Positions 15,181-23,431 of a stretch of 26,997 nt of DNA are shown piece after piece. The notes beneath the pieces were generated by a model, which made no database searches, was not told where the DNA came from, and worked only from the letters and a program-made list of their open reading frames with translations. This DNA is from Clostridia bacterium. GTDB taxonomy: Bacteria > Bacillota > Sulfobacillia > SLMV01. The position numbers and the translations under genes were made by a program. Position 1 is the first letter of the stretch. Each line of letters opens with the position of its first letter. The stretch spans positions 1-26,997 of the forward strand of contig SLMV01000037.1 of NCBI GenBank assembly GCA_007133365.1, given 5' to 3'.

Positions 15181-16296
15181 ATGACATCAACCTTCGTAAT
15201 CGGGGGCACCCAACTGGTTTTTGGTGCGGGCTCATCCAAAGACATAGTCGCCTTGATTGCACATTGGGCGTTTAACCAATTGCTTTTGGTGAGTGATGCT
15301 GGTGTCATGGGCGCAGGACTTTTGGAACCCATCGAAGATGCCTTCGAATTCACCGACACCGAGACCCATATTTTCTCCAATGTCGAGGAGAATCCGAAGG
15401 CCGCCAATGTTGTGGCGGGCGTCCACCGGGCCAAGGAAGTGGCGGCAGATGGTCTCATCGCGGTCGGCGGGGGCAGCGTCATCGATACCGCCAAAGCCAT
15501 CGCCCTCATCCTGGCCAACGACTGCCGGTTGGAGGATGTGGTGGGTGAGCAATCCGTCCCCCTTCCACCTCGTCCGCTGATCGCCGTTCCGACCACAGCC
15601 GGTTCGGGGTCGGAGGTCAGCCGGTGGAGTGTCATCACAGTAAAGGGGCAAAAAGAGGCCATCGGTAATCGTCATCTTTACCCCCATCTCACCCTAGCCG
15701 ATCCTAAAATGACGTTAACCCTATCGGCTTCCATGACCGCGTACGGCGCAATCGATGCCCTCACCCACGCCGTTGAGGCAGTGCTTAGTCCGATCGGGCA
15801 CCCGTTTTCTCGGGCACTCGGGCGTGAAGCGATCAAAGTGATCTTCGCCCACCTTGAAAACGTGCTTGAAAACCCGGAGGATCTACACGGACGTACCCGG
15901 CTCCTTGAGGCCAGTTTAATGGCCGGCATGGCCTTTGATAGCGCCAGTTTGGGACCCGTCCACGGACTTTCCCAAGCACTCGGCGGTGCGTTCGATCTCC
16001 CCCACGGGCTTTTAAATGCGCTGTTTCTTCCGGGGGTGCTAAAAGAATATCAAACCCACGCCCCCGACCAACTCGAACGGCTTCCGGCGGTATCATCGTC
16101 GGACCGTTCCTTTTTAAGCGCGCTTCAATCGCTCATCGAGCGAATCGCGCTCCCCCATCATCTCGAACGGGACTTAAGCGAAACGGCGCTCAACCGCCTC
16201 GCGCATCGTGCCTATCATGATCAGGGCATGGGCGTGGTTCCCTTGAGCGTGGCAACTTGCCGATCGTTGATTCAATCGGTGGTGCATCCGGGTTAA
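15181..16296 (+). CDS. Iron-containing alcohol dehydrogenase
   Basis: A 371-residue group III (metal-dependent) alcohol dehydrogenase, using NAD(P) to interconvert alcohols and aldehydes or ketones. The nucleotide-binding GGGSVIDTAKAI is near residues 96-107 and PTTAGSGSEVSRWSVIT near 137-153. The four metal ligands of the family are all present: Asp 192 and His 196 in AIDALTHAVEA, His 261 in GPVHGLSQALGG, and His 275 in LPHGLLNALF. The ATG has AGGGAGG seven bases upstream. It stands alone, divergent from argGH and convergent with the membrane protease gene. Substrate cannot be predicted; the family includes butanol, propanediol and lactaldehyde enzymes. Confidence 0.92.
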   Translation: MTSTFVIGGTQLVFGAGSSKDIVALIAHWAFNQLLLVSDAGVMGAGLLEPIEDAFEFTDTETHIFSNVEENPKAANVVAGVHRAKEVAADGLIAVGGGSVIDTAKAIALILANDCRLEDVVGEQSVPLPPRPLIAVPTTAGSGSEVSRWSVITVKGQKEAIGNRHLYPHLTLADPKMTLTLSASMTAYGAIDALTHAVEAVLSPIGHPFSRALGREAIKVIFAHLENVLENPEDLHGRTRLLEASLMAGMAFDSASLGPVHGLSQALGGAFDLPHGLLNALFLPGVLKEYQTHAPDQLERLPAVSSSDRSFLSALQSLIERIALPHHLERDLSETALNRLAHRAYHDQGMGVVPLSVATCRSLIQSVVHPG

Positions 16297-16400
16297 GAAA
16301 AGGGGAACCTCATGATGCAATTGACCGGCTGGCAACGGAAGCAATCGTAACGAAAGGTTCGGTTGGGGCGTTCACGCGAGCGGAAAATGCCGGCCGTGCT

Positions 16401-17528
16401 TTACCCTTCGAAACGCGATTGTTCTTCTTGAAGCGCTTTGATGCGGTAGACCTTCATAATATCGGACCGGGTGAGAATTCCCCGAAGCCCTCCGTCCGCA
16501 TCGAGCACCATCAAGCGCCCAATGTCGGCTGAGGACAACTTCTTAAAGGCCTGGTACAGGTCATCGTGTGGCTGTACGGTGATCAATTCCGAACTCATGA
16601 TATCACGGATGCGCTTTTCACCTGCCAACTCCTGTGGCATGGCACGCACATCCCCCAACGTCACACACCCCACAACGTCACCGGAATCATTTACCACCGG
16701 ATACCCGGAATGCCGCTCGTCCATCATGCGCCGAAGAAGCGTTGAAACGGAATCATCCGCACGGACGGTGGAAACCTCATCGCTCATGACATCAGCCACT
16801 TCAAAACCGGAAAAGACGTCACGGATAACATTGAGCTGATACTCCTGGGAAGCCCCCACATAGATAAAAAACGCGATCAAAATCAAAAGAAGATTGCCGG
16901 TCAAAAAGCCGAAGATGGCAAACAAGACGGCAAACCCCTTCCCGATATTGGTGGCGATCCGGGTGGCTTTTAAATAGGGCACGCGGCGGGCGATAAGGGA
17001 CCGGAGAATGCGACCTCCATCCGACGGAAACGCGGGCAGCATGTTGAAGACCGCCAGGAAGATGTTGATGACTCCGAGATAATAGATGACCAGATGGGTA
17101 TCGGGACCGATGAAGGGCACCAACACCCGAAGGGATAAGAGCAAGGCGATACCAAAAACAAAACTGAACAAGGGGCCGGCCAGTGCCATCATCATCTCCC
17201 CGGATTCGTCGATATCCTCCTCCATTTGGGCCACGCCGCCAAGCAGCATTAAGGTAATGCTGCGGATGGTCATGCCCTGACGCCGGGCGACGAAGGAATG
17301 CGCCAACTCGTGGAAGGTAACACTGACGAAAAGAAGGATCGTCAGAATCAAACCCAAACCATAGGGGTTGACGGTAAGGTCCCCCACGTTCACGCCCGCC
17401 AGATTGGCAATCGATTGGATGTTCTGTCCGATGGCATAGGTTAAAAATGCGAGAATGAGCAAGAAACTCACATGAATCCGGATCGGAATTCCTGAAATTC
17501 GCAAAATGGTAATGGAACTCTTAAACAC
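16401..17528 (-). CDS. Site-2 membrane metalloprotease (M50, SpoIVFB-like) with two CBS domains
   Basis: A 375-residue intramembrane zinc protease of the S2P/M50 family with a cytosolic CBS pair. The zinc motif HELAH (His 73, Glu 74, His 77) lies in a hydrophobic segment. The third ligand region NMLPAFPSDGGRIL puts Asp at 170. About six membrane segments fill residues 1-225. The C-terminal part holds two CBS repeats (about 246-300 and 305-365: VMSDEVSTVRADDSVS and IMSSELITVQPHDDLY), which usually sense adenine nucleotides, as in SpoIVFB-type proteases. The start is GTG at 17528 with GGGGGG nine bases upstream. Possible targets are membrane-bound transcription-factor precursors or anti-sigma factors, none seen nearby. 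Confidence 0.93.
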   Translation of the reverse strand: MFKSSITILRISGIPIRIHVSFLLILAFLTYAIGQNIQSIANLAGVNVGDLTVNPYGLGLILTILLFVSVTFHELAHSFVARRQGMTIRSITLMLLGGVAQMEEDIDESGEMMMALAGPLFSFVFGIALLLSLRVLVPFIGPDTHLVIYYLGVINIFLAVFNMLPAFPSDGGRILRSLIARRVPYLKATRIATNIGKGFAVLFAIFGFLTGNLLLILIAFFIYVGASQEYQLNVIRDVFSGFEVADVMSDEVSTVRADDSVSTLLRRMMDERHSGYPVVNDSGDVVGCVTLGDVRAMPQELAGEKRIRDIMSSELITVQPHDDLYQAFKKLSSADIGRLMVLDADGGLRGILTRSDIMKVYRIKALQEEQSRFEG

Positions 17529-18299
17529 CTAACGTCCCCCCTTTTTTTAAAACCTTTACTCGAATTAAACCATATCGGAGGAGAAATGACTAGAAAACCA
17601 TCTGGTATCCCGACAACGAATAAGGAGCATACCCGATTCTATCTATAGTGAAGATATCGCCCTAATCCGAGACACGCCTTTGTCTTTACGCCAAAATAAG
17701 ATCAACGACTCGCAATGAACCAAGGAAAAAACACCAAGCCAACATTCGAAGAATCCGCCCGATCACAGGGGATCGCTCGACACGCTTCCGTTCAGCAAAT
17801 TGGGTTGTCGCCAAAAATGATTGGGGCGATCGAAAAACCAAATCCAAACGATCGGATCTATGTAACACCCACTCGCTCCTATTTGACATAATAATACCCG
17901 GCACCCTTTTGATATCGATCCGATTCTGCGATCATCGGGCTCTTCCCTCGTTCCCTATCGTCGTCCTGACCTTAAGTGTCGGCTTTCAATGCGGTGAAAC
18001 CATCCGAACGGCGGAGGCCCGACGTGCCACCCACTTCGGTTCGGATCGGATCCTCGGCGTTCCCCTCCCCTTTTTCGGGGGGTCATTCGTGTTTCCACGG
18101 GGGGTGGCCCGCAACCGCTTCGAAGAAGCATCGGACGGGCTTATCACTGCTTTTGCTTTCGATGACGTCCGGGGGGCACAGGCCATGGTAAGTGGCCCGG
18201 CCCCGCTACCGATACGAGCAACATTTACCTCGATTCAATCCCATCACGCTATTATGCACAAACCTCTATTGGTGATCACTCCGGGTCGGTCTGCCGTCT
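17529..18299. other. Gene-free stretch of about 770 bases
   Basis: I found no supportable gene here. A plus-strand frame of 168 codons begins at 17909, but it lacks a ribosome binding site, has no recognisable domain and runs into the antisense of the DUF2207 Gly-rich tail. A perfect TTGACA at 17883-17888 has only a poor -10 at 19 bases. The first part (17529-17900) is more A/T-rich than its surroundings and probably holds the promoter of the membrane protease gene. The later part may be a decayed gene. Confidence 0.5.
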
Positions 18300-20129
18300 T
18301 CACCGGGCACCCCCGCCGCCGCCACCAAAGCCGCCACCGCCCCCGCCGGAAAAGCCGCCACCGCCCCCAGCGCCTGACGAGGAAGGCGTTGTGGCGGTCT
18401 TCACCGCGGTGGTGACGCTTTGGTTCAGTGAATCCAGTTGGGTGCTCATCGTACCGAGGGATGAATATCCCATGGTGGATACATACCACGCCCCGCCAAA
18501 GCGATAATTCCCCTCCTGAAGATTCGGGAACACAACCTCCAGTTGTTTGAGAACTTCTTTGGCAACACCCAAGGTGACGGCATAGACCAGATAATGCTCC
18601 CAGATAATCAGGGCAGGCACCTGTTGGCGATCCATCTGGGAAAAATGCTGTAAAAAGCGTCGAAACGCCCGCCAGCGGGTGAAGTCTTCCAACCCCTGCC
18701 GCGAACGGCGACGAAGCACGGCACCACCGATGACGAGGGCCAGACCCGCAATCAGCGCCCCGATGCCGGTGACGAACATCTGGCTTACAAACAGGAAAAA
18801 ACCGACCGGAAAGAGGAGGCCCCCCAAGACGATTTCGAGGATTTGCACCCGACGTGTGGTGCGATCAAAAAATTCCAAAGCGTCACCTCGTCCCGTGAGA
18901 TCCGCTACCCATTCACGCCAGAAACGGGCAAATCTTCGCGCATGTCGCTTAGCAAAAGTCGAGATTTCGTGAATGGTCACCATGTTCTTATCCTCCGACA
19001 CCTCGGAGAACAGAAAAATCAAGAGATCCTTTTCGTGACGCGCCAGTGTTCCGTCACCACTTTCCTGTCGTATGAGGCGTACATCCGTTTCTTCTCGACG
19101 GCGGAGGAGATGACGGTATTCCCGGGCATACTCTTCCATTCGAATCCATCCCTTGCGGGCCAGGTCCAACAACGTCGCGCTGAGGTCTTCCGCCGATGGC
19201 GATCCAAAACGCCACAGCACGCCCAGTTCGGCCGGGGTATACTCTGCGGGTAACTCGCGATAGTAGTCGCCATCAAAAGAGGGGCGGAATTCTTTTCCAT
19301 AGGTCCGCCACAAGAGCAACACGGCGATAAGACCGGCCAGGGCCACCAAAATGCCCAAATATCGATCCGCCTGAAAACGCATGCGCTCCCGGTTGGCCTC
19401 ATCGGCCCAGCGTTGTTCCTCCGCCAAAATGGCCGGCAGGGCTTCGCGGTCGGTACGATGATCCCCCGCCGGGGTGAGCGACGGCGGAAAAGTTACCCGA
19501 CCCTCCAACATTTGACGGGCGGGAAGGGGTGCGATGTGCCAACGAACCGTCTCCGCATCAATGATTTCAACTTCTCCGTGGAGAGGGCCGTGTCCCCAGG
19601 CTCGAAGCTCCTCTTGCTCAGCGCCGGATGGAAGTTGAAGTTGGACGACGACGTCGTCGACTGGCACCTCCCACTCATCCCCCACAAATTGATAATAAAG
19701 TTCGGCGACATCCCGATGGATTTGCACCGCGTTGAGGACACGGTACTCCAAAGTAAAGGTGCGAACTTGATTCGTGGCCTCAAAACTCCAATCAATATAG
19801 ACCTGATGCCCCTCATCTCTCAAAAAAAAGGTCCCGGGCGGCCCGATATCCTCACCCGGATTGAGGGTGTACGGCGTGCCCCCCTCCCACACCTGAATGT
19901 CCGTGATTTCGACGGGAGAGTCAACCGGGATCCACTGATAAAGACCGCGGTAGGTGCCTCGAAAGTCAGCGGTGCGGTGTTCGAGGACGTGAAGGCTTCC
20001 GTCGGGTTTCACCGTTGCTTCAATTTCTAAGCGCGGGAAATGAAACGAGCGCTGCCCGACGACCGGGGCGGCGAAGAGACCCAAAAACAGCACGGTGATC
20101 AATAACAGGAGAATGGCTTTTCGAACCAT
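18300..20129 (-). CDS. DUF2207 family membrane protein with Gly-rich C-terminus
   Basis: A 609-residue membrane protein. I chose the ATG at 20129 because it opens a clear signal peptide (MVRKAILLLLITVLFLGLFAAPVVGQ) and has GGGGG eight bases upstream; the longer frame to 20201 would overlap lemA. An extracellular N-terminal domain (about 26-255) has the DUF2207 pattern: ITDIQVWEGGTPYTL, a fixed R-G-x-Y-x-x-I start, and VVVQLQLPSGAE. A membrane segment follows near 260-280, a cytosolic region with ELGVLWRFGSPSAEDLSATLLDLARKGWI (winged-helix-like), a membrane hairpin near 435-480, and a tail of Gly runs ending FGGGGGGAR. The family is usually next to lemA, as here. Its molecular role is not established. 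Confidence 0.88.
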   Translation of the reverse strand: MVRKAILLLLITVLFLGLFAAPVVGQRSFHFPRLEIEATVKPDGSLHVLEHRTADFRGTYRGLYQWIPVDSPVEITDIQVWEGGTPYTLNPGEDIGPPGTFFLRDEGHQVYIDWSFEATNQVRTFTLEYRVLNAVQIHRDVAELYYQFVGDEWEVPVDDVVVQLQLPSGAEQEELRAWGHGPLHGEVEIIDAETVRWHIAPLPARQMLEGRVTFPPSLTPAGDHRTDREALPAILAEEQRWADEANRERMRFQADRYLGILVALAGLIAVLLLWRTYGKEFRPSFDGDYYRELPAEYTPAELGVLWRFGSPSAEDLSATLLDLARKGWIRMEEYAREYRHLLRRREETDVRLIRQESGDGTLARHEKDLLIFLFSEVSEDKNMVTIHEISTFAKRHARRFARFWREWVADLTGRGDALEFFDRTTRRVQILEIVLGGLLFPVGFFLFVSQMFVTGIGALIAGLALVIGGAVLRRRSRQGLEDFTRWRAFRRFLQHFSQMDRQQVPALIIWEHYLVYAVTLGVAKEVLKQLEVVFPNLQEGNYRFGGAWYVSTMGYSSLGTMSTQLDSLNQSVTTAVKTATTPSSSGAGGGGGFSGGGGGGFGGGGGGAR

Positions 20130-20145
20130 GTGGCAAGCCCCCAAT

Positions 20146-20694
20146 TTAAAACTCCACCCGAACCGCTTCGCGCGCCGTTCCTTCAACGTTGAAGTAGTCA
20201 ATGGCTTGAAAACCGAAAAGGCCTGCGAATAGATTCACCGGAAACTGTTGAATTCGCGTGTTGAGTTTTTGCACGGTGTCGTTATAGAACTGGCGTGAGA
20301 AGGCAATCTTGCTTTCCGTATTCGTCAGTTCCTCCTGAAGACGCCTAAAGTTAGTGTCGGCCTTCAATTCCGGATAACTCTCCGCCACGGCAAACAATGA
20401 CTTTAGGGTTCCGCTAAGCATGTTTTCTGCTTCTGCCTGTTCACCGACCGTCTGAGCCGATATGGCCTGCGAGCGCGCCTGGGTGATTTTCTCGAAGGTT
20501 TCTTGTTCGTGACTAGCGTAGCCTTTGACCGTGTTGACCAGATTCGGGATGAGGTCATAACGACGTTTCAATTGAACATCAATTTGTGCCCAAGCATTCT
20601 TAACCCGTTGCCGAAGCGTGATCAGTGCGTTATACGTGCCAGCGAGATAAATCCCCAGTACCAAGAGGATACCTAATACGATATACCACTCCAT
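20146..20694 (-). CDS. lemA: LemA family protein
   Basis: A 182-residue LemA protein: one N-terminal membrane anchor (about 4-24, IVLGILLVLGIYLAGTYNALI) followed by a helical bundle. Signature stretches are YNALITLRQRVKNAWAQIDVQLKRRYDLIPNLVNTVKGYASHE, LKADTNFRRLQEELTNTESKIAFSRQFYNDTVQKLN and the end FPVNLFAGLFGFQAIDYF. It sits just upstream of the DUF2207 gene on the same strand (the gap is 16 bases), so the two are cotranscribed, an arrangement common across bacteria. The ATG has AAAGGGG about 8 bases upstream. LemA function is poorly known; roles in envelope maintenance have been proposed. Confidence 0.95.
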   Translation of the reverse strand: MEWYIVLGILLVLGIYLAGTYNALITLRQRVKNAWAQIDVQLKRRYDLIPNLVNTVKGYASHEQETFEKITQARSQAISAQTVGEQAEAENMLSGTLKSLFAVAESYPELKADTNFRRLQEELTNTESKIAFSRQFYNDTVQKLNTRIQQFPVNLFAGLFGFQAIDYFNVEGTAREAVRVEF

Positions 20695-21295
20695 GCCTTC
20701 AACCCCTTTCGCTTACTCCATCTATACTCGGATGAACCGGATAAATCCCTTACTTGATTATAGACCATCAGCACCGTCAAAGGGACACGCACGCAACGAC
20801 GACAATCTCGAGGGCTGGGTTTTAAAAGGAGGTTTTGGTGCCGAGGAGAGTTGGGACACCACCCTAGTCGAAACACCAACCGAGCCCTCATCAAACCAGT
20901 GCCGCATGGATAACGGGCGGGAGAGAACCCTTAGCAATACTCTGGTCTAAATCGAGGGTCCCACGGATTAGGCAATGCGCATCCCAATCCAGTGTCCTAG
21001 GATTCACCGTTATCGCTCGATTCCCAATTGCTCAGCCCTGATTTGCCTCGGTGGATCCTCTCCTTTAGACCGAAATGAAAGATGGAGCATCAGGCGACGA
21101 TACTTTGGGCCCGAATCATGTACCGCGATGCGACGAACGCATGCTGGAGACACGATTCGAAAACGATTGATGTCCGAGCAGAATCATCCCGACTTGAGAA
21201 CGTTAATGCACTAAGGAGTGCCCCCCTTTTACCTCTCCTGGGGATACCTTGCCTCTCCTGATGTCAGATGAAGACGACGAATCGTCCATCTGAAA
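20695..21295. other. Gene-free stretch with a perfect TATAAT and a hairpin
   Basis: No convincing gene lies in these 600 bases. On the minus strand TATAAT (20762-20757) is a perfect -10 about 65 bases before lemA, though no -35 sits at 16-18 bases (TTGACG at 20780-20775 is too close). A short repeat, CCTCTCCTG, occurs at 21232-21240 and 21252-21260. The right edge is the hairpin at 21264-21293. Short plus-strand frames here lack ribosome binding sites and recognisable products. Confidence 0.45.
21264..21293. terminator. Hairpin just beyond the short remnant ORF
   Basis: TCAGATG pairs with CATCTGA and, inside, GACGA with TCGTC around a CGAA tetraloop, with a two-base AA bulge on one side. That makes 12 base pairs in 30 bases. 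On the minus strand it starts three bases after the stop of the short ORF at 21296-21439 and could end transcription from the SLH gene, although no T-run follows on that strand. Confidence 0.5.
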
Positions 21296-21439
21296 TTAAA
21301 AGCCAAGCGCATATCCCAATTCAAACGCATAATCGAACCCAGGTATTTGTCGTAATGACGTAAGGCCGATGCCGGCCCCACGCGCTTCGCCTTTTGGGTC
21401 CTTACGAGTCAAACCGAAAAAGCCGGTTTTGCGCATCAT
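21296..21439 (-). pseudogene. Short ORF, possible 3' remnant of an exported or barrel-type protein
   Basis: Minus-strand frame of 47 codons, starting with two Met codons directly after an in-frame stop and ending next to the hairpin at 21264-21293. The product (start MMRKTGFFGLTRKDPKG, end FDYAFELGYALGF) has balanced composition and alternating hydrophobic residues with a terminal Phe. That recalls the last strands of beta-barrel proteins, but I recognise no family. No ribosome binding site precedes it, and an in-frame stop lies just upstream, so it is more likely the tail of a decayed gene than a small protein. It begins 36 bases after the SLH gene ends. Confidence 0.3.
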
Positions 21440-21474
21440 TCATTGAACCAAGCGATAGTCAATGCGTTTCTTTA

Positions 21475-23037
21475 TTAGCGGGCAAAACTCCCCAGATCCG
21501 TTACCACACCCGGTGTGACATTGACGCCCGATTTGATAATGGCACCGGTACGGGTTCCTATGGTGTAGGTGCCGCCCCTTATCAAAATCATGAAACGACC
21601 ATCATCATTGACCTCGGCAATGACGGTCTCGCCCGTATCGCGCGTGATATAGAGGTTACGATCACTGCCGATATTGGTAACCATTCCCATGAGAACGCCT
21701 CGTTCGGAATGGAGGGTAATGGTTTGATTTTCGGCGATCGACACCGTTTCGCGCATGGTGGCGGTATTATCTCGATTGAGTTGACTATGAGACCCGTGAA
21801 ATTCGCCGCTGTAGTGGGCGGTGCTGCCGAAATCAAGATGGAAACTAACATGGTAGTCGCCGGGCAAAACCGGCAGGGAATAAAGGCCACCGATCTGCGT
21901 GGCCCCTTCATGCATCATGTGAGAGTTGTTGTCTTTAGCGTCGAAGCTAATGTCCGCACCCTCATGAGCAGCACCGGTAAAGGGGTTGATGAGCCGGCCC
22001 TGCACCAGTGACGCCGTATCAGAGGCGAGGATGGAAAAACGCTGTTCGGTCCAATCATCCCCCTGGGGCGCGTTGGCCATGATAGCGATACTTTGATCAT
22101 CATCAGCGGCCAGTGTGGTATACATCACCCGGGCAATACCATTCGAATCGGAGATCACTTCCCGCGTTGAGAGCTGGCCACTGCGGTCGATCACATCATC
22201 CGACGTCTCAATGCCCGCAAAGAAACCCACCTGGGTGTTGGCAGCAGGGCGCCCTTCACCGTCCGTGAGTTTGACCGTAATCTCCGTCGTTTGTCCCCCT
22301 CCTGCCGGCAACAATGTCCGTTGGGCAGAAAACGAAAAACGAATAGCGTCATAGATCACGACATCGTCTTCCTCACCGTGATCATCCGGGTCTCGTTCGT
22401 CGACGTCAAAGACCACTATATCAATGATCCTCCGCCCATCCGGGCGTTCTATATCGAAAATGGCCGTCGTCGTCATCCGAGCCATCTCAGCACGGTCCAC
22501 GATGTTCATCCCTTCGTAGGGCAATCCGGCATCGAGGCCCAGATCGGCCGCCATCTCATTGTAATCATCGGGCCACGTCATTTGTGCTTCCTCGTGCTGA
22601 AGAATGCGGGTGAGAATGGTCACCCAGTCCACCATTCTCAGGGGATTTCCGGGCCCGTAGTTGCCATCCCCGAGTCCAATGATGACCTCGTCAGCCGCGA
22701 TCAAATTGATCCAGCCCAAAGCCCATTCGTGCTGACCCATCCCGGGATAGACATCATCAAACATGGGCGCCCATTCCTCGGCTTCGAGCGCATCCTCTTC
22801 CGTGTAACCTAAGAGAAAGGCCGCCACTTTTGCAGCAGCCGCTCGGTTGAGTTCCATATCAGGGGCAAAACGATTATCGCCAACCCCCTCCAAAATGCCG
22901 AGTCGTGCCATCTCTTCAATGGCTTCCTTATGGGGATTCCCATCAATATCCGTAAAGGTCACGGCATGAGCGGTTCCGGCCACGCCCACCAGTAAAATGA
23001 CTGCCAAAACCAAGACCCTCATCGACTTTTGTCTCAT
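21475..23037 (-). CDS. Exported SLH-domain protein with Ig-like and carboxypeptidase-regulatory-like domains
   Basis: A 520-residue surface protein. ATG 23037 is six bases from GGAGG; the ATG at 23043 is too close to it. A signal peptide (about 1-25, VLVLAVILLVGVAGTAHA) leads into SLH repeats: FTDIDGNPHKEAIEEMARLGILEG..NRFAPDMELNRAAAAK near 28-76, then FDDVYPGMGQHEWALGWINLI..GNYGPGNPLRMVDW near 92-145, and a weak third near 175-200. A Big_1-like Ig domain follows (TLLPAGGGQTTEITVKLTDGEGRPAANTQVGFF, with a typical SNGIARVMYTT end) near 265-350. The last 150 residues look like a carboxypeptidase-regulatory-like beta-sandwich (VQGRLINPFTG..YSLPVLPGDYHVSF). An S-layer-anchored structural or adhesive role is likely. 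Confidence 0.85.
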   Translation of the reverse strand: MRQKSMRVLVLAVILLVGVAGTAHAVTFTDIDGNPHKEAIEEMARLGILEGVGDNRFAPDMELNRAAAAKVAAFLLGYTEEDALEAEEWAPMFDDVYPGMGQHEWALGWINLIAADEVIIGLGDGNYGPGNPLRMVDWVTILTRILQHEEAQMTWPDDYNEMAADLGLDAGLPYEGMNIVDRAEMARMTTTAIFDIERPDGRRIIDIVVFDVDERDPDDHGEEDDVVIYDAIRFSFSAQRTLLPAGGGQTTEITVKLTDGEGRPAANTQVGFFAGIETSDDVIDRSGQLSTREVISDSNGIARVMYTTLAADDDQSIAIMANAPQGDDWTEQRFSILASDTASLVQGRLINPFTGAAHEGADISFDAKDNNSHMMHEGATQIGGLYSLPVLPGDYHVSFHLDFGSTAHYSGEFHGSHSQLNRDNTATMRETVSIAENQTITLHSERGVLMGMVTNIGSDRNLYITRDTGETVIAEVNDDGRFMILIRGGTYTIGTRTGAIIKSGVNVTPGVVTDLGSFAR

Positions 23038-23099
23038 GATCATCCTCCTCTTGGATGAAACCGATTTATGTAACGACTATGAAACGATTGCTAAGAGCT

Positions 23100-23365
23100 T
23101 ATCACAATTCCGAAGATTCCTCGCTGTTTTGGACAACACACCGCTTACTGGTTCCGGTAACCGAGAGTGCCCGGGAACCATCAAGCAATATCGGGAAGGG
23201 ATGTTAGGCGAAGTGACCGGTCGACTCAATACCGGATGGTTGGAAGGGATCAATCGTCTCGTTTAGGCGCCTAACGCTAAGGCCACGGGCTATCGCACCA
23301 ACCGTCATCTCATCGCCATGACCTATTTGATTGCCGGCAGACTTGAATATGGCCTACCCACATAA
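23100..23365 (+). pseudogene. ISL3-type transposase C-terminal remnant with internal stop
   Basis: On the plus strand, KQYREGMLGEVTGRLNTGWLEGINRLV, then a TAG at 23264-23266, and in the same frame APNAKATGYRTNRHLIAMTYLIAGRLEYGLPT to a stop at 23363-23365. Across the TAG the reading matches the C-terminus of ISL3-family DDE transposases (typically LTxGxLEGxNxLIQAAKxKARGYRT..NFI.M.YLIAG). One C-to-T change from CAG (Gln) explains the TAG. The N-terminal two thirds of the gene are missing. The left edge of homology is uncertain, around 23100-23170. No terminal repeats were found. It marks an old insertion. Confidence 0.75.
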
Positions 23366-23431
23366 GACCGCGAGGAACCCGAAAGAAGTCCCACGCTTTG
23401 GTGAAAAGCGCAGGACTTCGCGACAATCTCC

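Noticed and set aside
17909..18415. 168-codon plus-strand frame before the DUF2207 gene
   Set aside because: No ribosome binding site, no domain, and its end is the antisense of the Gly-rich tail; a gene here is not supported.
21232..21260. Direct repeat CCTCTCCTG twice, 20 bases apart
   Set aside because: Only two short copies; not enough for an iteron set, attachment site or CRISPR.
21330..21350. GGGTTCGAT stretch resembling a tRNA T-loop
   Set aside because: No acceptor stem or anticodon arm could be drawn around it; no tRNA.
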